Source of the DNA: Streptomyces plumbidurans
GTDB lineage: Bacteria > Actinomycetota > Actinomycetes > Streptomycetales > Streptomycetaceae
DNA length: 64,000 nt
NCBI RefSeq assembly: GCF_019857225.1
Contig: NZ_JAFJSY010000021.1
Span: 1 to 64,000, forward strand
Direction of reading: 5' to 3'
The notes beneath the pieces were generated by a model, which saw nothing but the letters and a program-made list of their open reading frames with translations, was not told where the DNA came from and ran no database searches. The translations under genes were made by a program, and so were the position numbers. Numbering within the stretch: the stretch's first letter is position 1; the number at the start of each line of letters is the position of its first letter. This document shows positions 53,269 to 61,600 of the stretch, piece after piece.

Positions 53269-53323
53269 GGAGGCCCCGGCAAGCGCGAGCGCTACGCGTG
53301 CCGAGGCCTTCGTCTTGTCGTTG

Positions 53324-53527
53324 TCAGAGTGCCGCGAACTTTACGAACGTGGTCCATGCCGTGGGGTCTACGGCCAGGGTGGCGCGGGTTGTGTCCTTGG
53401 AGTCGCGGACGTGGACGGTGCCGGGGAGGGCGGCGACTTCGACGCATTCGCCACCGTTACCGGCGCTGTAGCTGCTCTTGAACCAGGCCAGTCCGTCCAG
53501 GCCGAGCCTGACCTTCTCCCCGCTCAT
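53324..53527 (-). CDS. DUF397 domain protein
   Basis: A 67-residue protein with the DUF397 pattern: [20 protein letters not shown], then VHVRDSKDT and a final [11 protein letters not shown]. These proteins are encoded next to XRE/DUF5753 regulators throughout Streptomyces and often modulate development or secondary metabolism, probably by acting on their partner regulator. ATG 53527 overlaps the XRE stop by 4 nt, so the pair is translationally coupled. Confidence 0.92.
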   Translation of the reverse strand: MSGEKVRLGLDGLAWFKSSYSAGNGGECVEVAALPGTVHVRDSKDTTRATLAVDPTAWTTFVKFAAL

Positions 53528-54354
53528 CTCTCTCCCAACAGCTTCTCGATCAACGCACGTGATTCTGCCGGAGTGTGGGCCTGTGCGCGCAGAGTTCCGT
53601 ACGTACGTTCAAGCTCCCGGACCTTCTCTCGCTCCGTGTGCACACGGCTGTCGCCTTGCACCTCCGCGTAGGCGATCCTGCGCCCATCCTTCATCTCCAT
53701 CAAGGTGAACGGACCGGCCAGTCCCGCATGTTCCTGACGGGAGAGTGGCATCACCTGGATCTCCACGTTCCGCTTCTCCGCCACGAGTAAGAGCTGCTCC
53801 AACTGCACCCGCCACACCGCCCTACCGCCGAGGGGCCGCAGAAGTACGGCCTCCTCGACTACAAAGCTCAGATGCGGAGCAGGCCTCCGATCGAAGATCT
53901 GCTGTCGTGCCAGTCGGGCGGCCAACCGTTGCTCGATGATCTCTTCGTCCAGCTGAGGGAGCCACATGGCGAACACAGCTCGCGCGTACTCCTCGGACTG
54001 CAAGAGTCCCGGCATCGCCTGGGTGGCGTACACATGCAGCACAACCGCCTCGGCCTCCAGCTTGGCCGCATCGCGGAAGAACGCCGGGTACTGAGCGCGA
54101 GCCACCTCCTCCTTGCTCGCTCTCAACACCCCGCCCGCGCTTAGCACTTCATCCGCCTGATCGATGAACTTCGGCGGAGGAATGCGCCTCCCCTGCTCGA
54201 ACGACGCGATGGTCGAGGCCGAGTACCCGGTCAGCGAGCCGAACCGCACACGGTCCATCCCTGCCCGCTCCCGGAACAGCTTCAACTGCCGCCCGAAGAC
54301 GCACAACATGCCCGTCCCGTCTTCGTACTCCGGCTGCTGAACCTCGTCGTCCAC
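53524..54354 (-). CDS. XRE-family regulator with DUF5753 domain
   Basis: A 276-residue protein. Its HTH is at residues ~18-75 ([40 protein letters not shown]). The C-terminal DUF5753 domain shows [20 protein letters not shown] and [21 protein letters not shown] 54354 has GGAG 7 nt upstream. It is coupled to the DUF397 gene and divergent (175 bp) from an ATP-binding protein, the usual three-gene arrangement of streptomycete XRE/DUF397/HATPase (conservon-like) signalling modules. Confidence 0.9.
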   Translation of the reverse strand: MDDEVQQPEYEDGTGMLCVFGRQLKLFRERAGMDRVRFGSLTGYSASTIASFEQGRRIPPPKFIDQADEVLSAGGVLRASKEEVARAQYPAFFRDAAKLEAEAVVLHVYATQAMPGLLQSEEYARAVFAMWLPQLDEEIIEQRLAARLARQQIFDRRPAPHLSFVVEEAVLLRPLGGRAVWRVQLEQLLLVAEKRNVEIQVMPLSRQEHAGLAGPFTLMEMKDGRRIAYAEVQGDSRVHTEREKVRELERTYGTLRAQAHTPAESRALIEKLLGER

Positions 54355-54529
54355 GCCGCAGCTCCTCCCGTACGACCCTCACAGCCACCGGACCCGCCCG
54401 CCCAACGCGGGGCTCTCAAACCGGTCACGCCCAACACCGCGTACAAGCACACCGCGCCCGCGTACAGCCCACGCCCGTCAGCGCGTTGCTCCTGTTCAAC
54501 GCTACGCAGAGTCCGCGACGGTTGACCGC

Positions 54530-55120
54530 ATGAAGTCAGCAACTCCCCCGAACGGGCATATGCCCCAGTGCCCAGCTCCCGAACACGAGTTCGCCATGCG
54601 CTTTACTTCAACTCCGCGCGGCGCCCGCTTAGCCCGCCGGCTCGTCTCGCACCGCCTGAACGACTGGGGTCACCCCTACGCGACTCCCGTAAACGAAGCG
54701 CTCACCCTCATCACGGCAGAACTCACCGCCAACGCGGTACGCCACGGCAACGTCCCCGGCCGGGACTTCCACATCCAACTCACGCTGACCGAGGGGGTGT
54801 TCCGCATCGAGGTGACCGACACCCGTGCCGAGAGGCGACCTCCGTCCACTCCCCCAACTCCCGACTCGGCATCCGAGTCCGGGCGGGGCCTGCTCCTCGT
54901 ATCGGCGCTCGCGAACGACTGGGGCGTCACCCCTCGCCCGGCCGCCCCAGGCAAAACCGTCTGGGCCGAACTGCGCGTACCGACCGGGGGCCACTCGCAC
55001 ACGCCCCGAGCGACCCCCGCACCGACGGATGTCGACCTACTCCTATCTACTGCTTCACTGCTGCGCGACGACCCCGCGTCGCGGCCAGAGGACGCCAGCC
55101 ACGGAGGTCGTCGTCTGTGA
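54530..55120 (+). CDS. ATP-binding protein, anti-sigma/HATPase_c type
   Basis: A 196-residue protein of the RsbW/SpoIIAB-like GHKL fold. N-box LITAELTANAVRHGNVPG is near residue 65, G1-like FRIEVTDTRAERRP near 95, GRGLLLVSALANDWGVTP near 122 and PGKTVWAELRVP near 142. The last ~45 residues are a non-conserved tail. It belongs to the divergent XRE/DUF397 module. Its last 74 nt overlap the 3' end of pglX on the other strand, which suggests the module's insertion or tail extension abuts the BREX gene. Confidence 0.88.
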   Translation: MKSATPPNGHMPQCPAPEHEFAMRFTSTPRGARLARRLVSHRLNDWGHPYATPVNEALTLITAELTANAVRHGNVPGRDFHIQLTLTEGVFRIEVTDTRAERRPPSTPPTPDSASESGRGLLLVSALANDWGVTPRPAAPGKTVWAELRVPTGGHSHTPRATPAPTDVDLLLSTASLLRDDPASRPEDASHGGRRL

Positions 55121-58100
55121 GCCCGTGCTCGCCTTGCATCTGCTGGCGGTAACCGGCGAAGAAGTCGGCCGGGGAGCCGCTGTAGAGCATGTCGAACTCG
55201 TTGTGCCACTGGTACAGCCACGGCTGGAGTTCCAGCAGGCCGGCGAGGAACGGCGTGATCTCCTCGGTGGACAGTGCCGTGTTGGTGAAGTACGTGGCGA
55301 GGGCCTGCGCCTGCTCCTTGTGGTCCCAACCGGCCCAGCCGTACAGCTCGGGGGTGGCGGAGTTGGTCTGCCCGTAGGAGATGAATCGCTCCTTCGGCAC
55401 GTCGAGCTTGCCGCGCGCCCGCCAGTAGGACGGGCGGAGGAAGTCGGCCGAGGTGTACTTCGGCGGCACGGGGATGGAGTCCCGGATCTTCCGCTTGGCG
55501 GGCTCGTCGGGAGCAGCGTCCTCCTTGCGCTGGAGGTCCCACACCTCTTCCCAGTCAGCGCGCTTCTTGAGCCCGGACGGCTTGTAGCGCAGGGCCGGGA
55601 GGAACGGCACGTGCTCGTCGGTGATCAGCTCGGCGACGACCTTCGCGAAGTCCTTACGGGGCGCGTAGAGCTTGGCGACGGAGACGAAGTCTTCGTCGCG
55701 CGAAAGCGCGTCGGTGAGGCGGGCCAGGGTGAGGATGGTCGGCTGCCCGTTCTGGTCGAACCAGAGGTCGCGGTTCTCCATCCGGTCGAGCAGCCAGGCC
55801 CGCAGGGCCTTCTCCTGCAGCGCGTCCCAACCTTCGGTCGCCCAACGCCTCTTGTACTCGGGCCGCTCGACCATGCCGATGGCCCGGTTCGACTCGATGG
55901 CGTCAATCCGCTTCTGGACGATCTCCCGGTAGGGGGCGGGCCAGTGAGCGGGGATCTCCGTGATGGGCGTGGACCCGTGCCGCTTGAACCACTCATCACT
56001 GGCCTCGCCTGCGGCCACGCGGCGCGCGAGCACAATCTCGAAGGCACGCTCACCGAGGGCGAGTTCGGGGATATTGGGGTCGTCGGGGTCCTCGGATACG
56101 CGGAGGTCTTCGGAGTGCAGATTGTAGAGCGAGTAGACCTGCCAATCGAGTTCCTCTTGGAGAGTGATCATTTGGGCGCGAACGGATTCCCACCGACTCC
56201 TACATTCCCTGAGCTCCGCAGATGTTGGAGTGCGCTCAGTCAGCATGACACTCGGACCGACTGACGTAAGTCGTTGAGCTAGTGTGTCAATGGCGGCAGC
56301 CAACCCGCTCGGCAACTCGGCAGGGACCGGAAATTCCGCCATTGGTGTCCCATTGAACTGAAAAAAATCTTCGAATGGAAGGGTGCTTTGGCGAGCCCCC
56401 TTAGAGTCAACCGTACTCCCCATATTATGACTAACTTGCTTTAGCCAAAAACACGCAGAAGATGAGTTTAGGATTCCGACAACACGCAGATAATCTTTCT
56501 CGGTAGCGTCGGTAGCAAGCTTGATGACTGGCGCAGACCGATTAAATACCCGGCCCCCCCGATCCAGCACGAAGTGATTATGTGTAGCAACAAAGGAGAA
56601 CGAAATGGAAAGCGGAGTACGATACGCAGAAGCCGTGTACTGCATATAATCCCACCACCGCAGGCCAGCTGCAGCCATGTCACCTTGGAAGGTACGACGG
56701 GCTTCTAGAACTCGCCGAAGTGGCCACAAATCTACTTCTAGAGACCGCGTGTCAATATTTGGAGCATAAGGGTACCAGATTGATTCGGTCGGATTAGCGT
56801 CCCAGTCTCGCACCACTTCGCCAACCATCAGAGGTCGGAGGCCTTCTGGACCAGTAACCGTCCTATAAGTTCTACGGGAAGGGCGAAGGTACGCCTCGTC
56901 CGCCCCAGCTCGAATAGCACGCCCAATAGGCGGCTCAATAATGGACTTGAGTGAGCGGTCGCCAGCCTTGGCCATTTGCCCCATGACTTCGATTCCGCCA
57001 TCTGACAGAACCCACGGATGCTTACCAAAATAGTGTTCACGATCTAGGTCCTCGACAGCAACCCACCTGCTCACCGTGCCCGGCTGATCGACCTGCCTGA
57101 CAATGGCACTCCAGACCAAACCCTCTCGCCCGATCCGAGGGGCAGAGGGCTCTCCCTGAATCCCGCGGACAGCCCGAACAGTTGCGGAACGCATGCGACC
57201 CGCCCGGCGCTTCCCAACCAGAATCACAGTTGGTGTTCCGTGTCCGGGAATATAGGCACCCGATGTGTCAATCACCTCAGTGAGCTCGACGTTACGGGCA
57301 AAATACTCTTCGATTAGCCTAGTCCCGAATTCTCGCTTCATGAAGGAACTTGCCGTGATCTGCCCAACAAAACCATAACCGAACCCATCCGCTCCCCCTC
57401 TTTTAGCAAGCTCGAAGAATCGCTGGGCGAACGGAACGGAAAGCGCATAAGTGCCTGAACAAGCACTGTACAGCTCACGGTAAAGCTCATTGAGCTTTTT
57501 ATCCTTAACCGTGACATAGGGGGGATTCCCCACAACGAGGTGGTACCGACCCTCCTCAAGGATTTGAGGTTCTTCCTGCACATCTTCCGTGAGGTATGCG
57601 AAGGAGGCCAGCGGGTCACCTGCTACCTTTTCTTCACCGTCTAGCGCTAGCACCAATTCCAATTGCCGAGCCTTGATGAGCGAGTCCCCCACTGCCAAGT
57701 GGATCGGCCACTCAAACTTCGCCGTCTCCCCCAGCGTCCGCACCCCACTAGCCGCCATAGCCGCCACCAACAACCGGAACCGAGCAATAGCCACCGCAAA
57801 CGGGTTGATATCCACCCCGTGGACAGAGTCCAGCGCAGCCCGTACCCGCTCGTGCACGTCCCGCCCCGGCTGCCCTGCCGCCCACAACCGCACGAGCCGC
57901 CGGAACGCCCCCAGGACAAAGTGCCCCGACCCACATGTAGGGTCGATCATCTTCAGGTCCTCGTAGCCGAACTCCCGCACCGCCGGGTTCATCGTGCGGT
58001 CGAGGATGAACTCCTCCACGAACTCCGGGGTCTGCAGCAGCGCATACGTCTTGCGCGCCGCCTCGCTCAGGTCCTGGTACAGGTCGCCCAGGAACCGCGT

Positions 58101-58661
58101 GTCCCACCCCTCCGTACCGTCCTCGTTCAGCGGGTCGGTGAAGTCGTGGACGAGAACGCCCGACTCGTCCCGCCCCCGCCAGAACTCGACCAGTTCCCGC
58201 GCACCGTCATGCGACAGCGGCACCTGATACAGCGGGTTGTGCCGCTTATCAAAGAGCAGCCGTCCGGCCTGCCCCTGCCCCAGCTTCTCGAACGCCTTCT
58301 CCAGCCACCCGCGATACGTCGGGTCCTCGTCCGAGTCCACGTACGCCTCGTACCGCGACTCCGCCAGCTCCCGACGGTCGGCGTCCGGTCCCGTCAGGTA
58401 CGGCTCCGGGATCAGCCGGTTGTCCTCGCAGAACCGTACGAACACGGTCCCCAGCACCCACGCGACCGCGACCTGCGTGACCCGCTCGTCCAGCCAGGAC
58501 GTCCACGTCGCCGCCGTACGTCCAAGCTTGCGGGCCTGGTCGTACTCGGACCGCAGTCGCGCGCTGACCTCCGGCAGTGCTTTCACCTGTCGTGCGAGGT
58601 CCGCCTCGACCGCCTTGACCTGCTGCTTGAGGTCGTCCAACAGAGCCTTGCGGTCGATCAT
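55047..58661 (-). CDS. pglX: BREX/Pgl adenine-specific DNA methyltransferase PglX
   Basis: A 1204-residue gamma-class N6-adenine methyltransferase. Motif I IDPTCGSGHFVLGAF is near residue 238 and motif IV VVGNPPYVTVKD near 377. A long target-recognition and C-terminal region follows. PglX modifies host DNA in BREX; in S. coelicolor Pgl it is reported to be phase variable. ATG 58661 overlaps the pglW stop by 4 nt. Roughly codons 315-855 (DNA 56100-57720) are far poorer in GC than the flanks (about 40-55 percent in places), unlike the rest of the locus. This suggests the specificity-determining core was exchanged. A run of seven G on the coding strand lies at 56554-56560; the present reading frame is intact. 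Confidence 0.93.
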   Translation of the reverse strand: MIDRKALLDDLKQQVKAVEADLARQVKALPEVSARLRSEYDQARKLGRTAATWTSWLDERVTQVAVAWVLGTVFVRFCEDNRLIPEPYLTGPDADRRELAESRYEAYVDSDEDPTYRGWLEKAFEKLGQGQAGRLLFDKRHNPLYQVPLSHDGARELVEFWRGRDESGVLVHDFTDPLNEDGTEGWDTRFLGDLYQDLSEAARKTYALLQTPEFVEEFILDRTMNPAVREFGYEDLKMIDPTCGSGHFVLGAFRRLVRLWAAGQPGRDVHERVRAALDSVHGVDINPFAVAIARFRLLVAAMAASGVRTLGETAKFEWPIHLAVGDSLIKARQLELVLALDGEEKVAGDPLASFAYLTEDVQEEPQILEEGRYHLVVGNPPYVTVKDKKLNELYRELYSACSGTYALSVPFAQRFFELAKRGGADGFGYGFVGQITASSFMKREFGTRLIEEYFARNVELTEVIDTSGAYIPGHGTPTVILVGKRRAGRMRSATVRAVRGIQGEPSAPRIGREGLVWSAIVRQVDQPGTVSRWVAVEDLDREHYFGKHPWVLSDGGIEVMGQMAKAGDRSLKSIIEPPIGRAIRAGADEAYLRPSRRTYRTVTGPEGLRPLMVGEVVRDWDANPTESIWYPYAPNIDTRSLEVDLWPLRRVLEARRTFQGDMAAAGLRWWDYMQYTASAYRTPLSISFSFVATHNHFVLDRGGRVFNRSAPVIKLATDATEKDYLRVVGILNSSSACFWLKQVSHNMGSTVDSKGARQSTLPFEDFFQFNGTPMAEFPVPAELPSGLAAAIDTLAQRLTSVGPSVMLTERTPTSAELRECRSRWESVRAQMITLQEELDWQVYSLYNLHSEDLRVSEDPDDPNIPELALGERAFEIVLARRVAAGEASDEWFKRHGSTPITEIPAHWPAPYREIVQKRIDAIESNRAIGMVERPEYKRRWATEGWDALQEKALRAWLLDRMENRDLWFDQNGQPTILTLARLTDALSRDEDFVSVAKLYAPRKDFAKVVAELITDEHVPFLPALRYKPSGLKKRADWEEVWDLQRKEDAAPDEPAKRKIRDSIPVPPKYTSADFLRPSYWRARGKLDVPKERFISYGQTNSATPELYGWAGWDHKEQAQALATYFTNTALSTEEITPFLAGLLELQPWLYQWHNEFDMLYSGSPADFFAGYRQQMQGEHGLTDDDLRGWRPLAATRGRRAAVKQ
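56554..56560 (-). repeat. G7 homopolymer tract in pglX, possible phase-variation site
   Basis: Seven consecutive G on the coding strand within codons for DRGGRVF. Slippage by one base would shift the frame and truncate PglX about 500 residues early. In S. coelicolor, Pgl switching has been tied to a G tract in pglX; whether it is the same tract is not verified here. Confidence 0.55.
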
Positions 58662-61600
58662 TTCGCTTCTCCCTCGACACCACTGGCATGGGCACTGGTA
58701 CGTGCGCTAGCCGCATCCTTGCCGGATCCACGGTGGGCGTTCTCGACCCACGTGTCCGGAAGCTGAATCCACTCCCCCAGGCCGGCCTGGTACGGCACAG
58801 CCACCTGCCCCAGCCGGGGCTCACGCGTGGGGTCGCTCTGCGGAACCAAGAGCCACAGCCCCCGCCCGCCCTGCCGGGCTGCTGACGCCAGCCGGTCCAG
58901 GACTCCCATCGCGTCGTACCGCGCGAACACCCCAGCCTCCGTCAGCAGTACGGGAATGACAGCTCTGCCAGAGTCGCCACCCTTGCGCAGCAGCTCCGCG
59001 ATGCGGGGCTCCACAGTGCCCCACGCGGTTCGCACATACTCAGCGAACCGCACCGCCCTCGTCGAGCCTGGCTGAGCCGCGTCCGCCTTGAGCAAGGTCT
59101 CCCAGGTGGGCTTCGTGCCCGGAGTGACCTGCGCGTGCAGGGCCTCCAGGAACAGCTCGGTCACCGACACCGCCTCCGCGCCCAGCCGTTCCGCGCCCAA
59201 CTCCCGCACCGCGTCCCGTACCAACTGCTGCCGTACGGTCAGCACCCGGTACCCGTCCCGACGCGCCGACGCGAGCAACCGCTCCTCCGCCCGTACCGCG
59301 CCCGCGAGTTGAGGGTCGTCCGCGTACCGCGTCACCGCGCCCGTACGGGTCGACTGCCGCCACGCTCCCGTGGTGAGGTAGCTGGAGGCGTCGTCGACGC
59401 GGGTCGAGAGGTAGCGCAGGACGCCGTCGCGTTCGTGCATGCTCAGCGACAGTTCGAAGCCGGCGTCGCGCAACGCCTTGGTGAGCGGGCCGCCGGTGGG
59501 CAGTTCGTGGGTCGTGCCGCCGTGGCCGTCGGGGACGACCATCTCCGGGAAGCGTGCGCGGACCCGCTCGTGCACGGTCTCGACCGTCAGGCCGGGCTGC
59601 AGGCCCTCGGGCATCCCCTGGACCGGGCGTACCAGGCCCGCCTGCGTGAGCCGCAGCGCCCGTACCAGCGGCAGGTCGCGCGGATAGATCTCCAGGCGCG
59701 GAGTGGCCGCAGCGTTCACCGACGCCGCAGCCGCCAGCTCCACCATCCGTCGCTCGTCCCAGTTGACCGCCCCGGGCGGCACCGTCAACGCTCCCAGCTC
59801 GGCCAGCACAGTGGCCGCCGTTGGCAAGGTGTCCAGCTTGGCCAGCCGGTCCGCCGTACGACCCAGACGCGTCGCGTACTCCAGCAACCCTGGCGCGGTC
59901 GGGGTGTCCGGGCCGTCGGTCTCCCGTACGTCGAGCGCGAGCAGGCCCGCGCCCAGGGACTCGTCCGTCGCCTTGCGGTTCGCCTGGTGCTGGAACTCGG
60001 CCTCCTGGGGCACGAGTTGTTCCACCTCGACCACGGCCCGTACGGCCGCCAACGCCATCGCGCGCCGCTGCTCGCGCCCCGCGAGGTGCGTGCCGCGCCG
60101 TACCGCCAGCGCGTCCGCGATCTCGACGGCCGAGGCGACCCGCCCCATGCTCACCAGCAGGTCGATAATCTCCGCGCGCAGCGCCTGCACGGCGGGCTCG
60201 GCCTTCCAGCGCTTGCGCTCGTCCTTGAGCATCTGCGGGATACGGCCGTGGCTCAGCCCGAGCGCGTCCGCGACGTCCTTCTGCTTCGGCCAGACGCCGA
60301 TGTCCGGCAGGACGCCCTGCTCGTCGGGCAGGCGCAGCAACAGCCGTACCATCTCCGCCTTGTTGCGGTTGGAACCGTTGTTGTTGACGGCGGGTACGAA
60401 GACGGTGGCGAGGGTGTCGAGGCTGACCGAGCGGAGGGTGCGGGCGGGCAGTGCGCTCGCCGATTCGCCCGTCGCGAGCTTGCCCACCAGGGCCGACTCG
60501 GCGGCTGTGAGCTGTTCCAGCTCCTCCTTGGCCTCCGCCCGGCCCTTGGGCGTCAGCGGCGAGACGGGGATCTCGCGCAGCCGCTCGCCCCACTCGCGCT
60601 GCCGCTTCTGGACCTCATTGCGGGTCTTGGCGCCCAGGCCGGGGGCGTTGACGAGCTTGCGGCGGCTGTAGTCGAGCAGTTCACCGACCGTCGTGATGCC
60701 CAGGCCGTACAGGAACGACTGGGCGGCGGGCGTGAGGCCGGAGACGGTCAGCGGGGTGTCGCGGGTGACTTCGGCGGCGAGCCGGTCGCGCTGCTGCTCG
60801 GCGGTCTCCGGCTCGGCGTCGGCGATGGCCGCTGCGGCGGCACCCTCGGCAGGGGCGCCATCGGTCGTGGCCGCGGGGGCCGACGCGCGGGTGCGGTGGC
60901 TGGACGGGACCGTCTGCGAGGCGTCGAGGAAGACCTTGCGCCAGGCGTCCCGCATCGGCTTCAGCTCGGGGTACCGCTTGGCCGCGTCGCGGTGCAGGGC
61001 CTTCTGGAAGAAGGCGACCAGTCCGTCCCGTACGGCCGGGTCGAAGGCCTCGGCCGCGATCGTCGGGCACGGCCATTCCTTCGCATCGGTCATGCGCGGC
61101 AGGACGCTGCCGTCGCCCCACTTGGGCAGCTCGCCCGAGGCCATCTGGTGCAGGGTGACGGCGACGGCGTACCGCTCGGCGTGGGAGTCGTAGGAGCCGC
61201 GGGTGATGGTGTCGACGAAGGGGTCGAGGTAGCCGTCGGTGCCCGCGTCGGTGTTCTTCGCGGGGTAGCCGGCGAGGGAGAAGTCGATGAGGACGAGTTC
61301 GCGGGTGCGGTTGGGGCGGATGCGGATGGCGATGTTGTCCGGCTTGATGTCGCGGTGCCAGACGCCCTCGCCCTCCAGGAAGTCGACGGCGCCGAAGAGG
61401 TAGTCGCCGTACGCCTCCAGCTGGTCCACCTGTAGGCGGCCGTTCTCGCGGAGCTGGCGGGCGACGGTCTCCTCGCGGCGGCGTGGGCGGGGTGCGGCCT
61501 CGGTGGCCTGGCCGTTCTGGCCGTTGTCGTCGCGCTCGTCGCCGACGTACTCCAGTACCAGGACCGTACGGCCGCCGATGTGCAGTGGCTCGGGTTCTAC

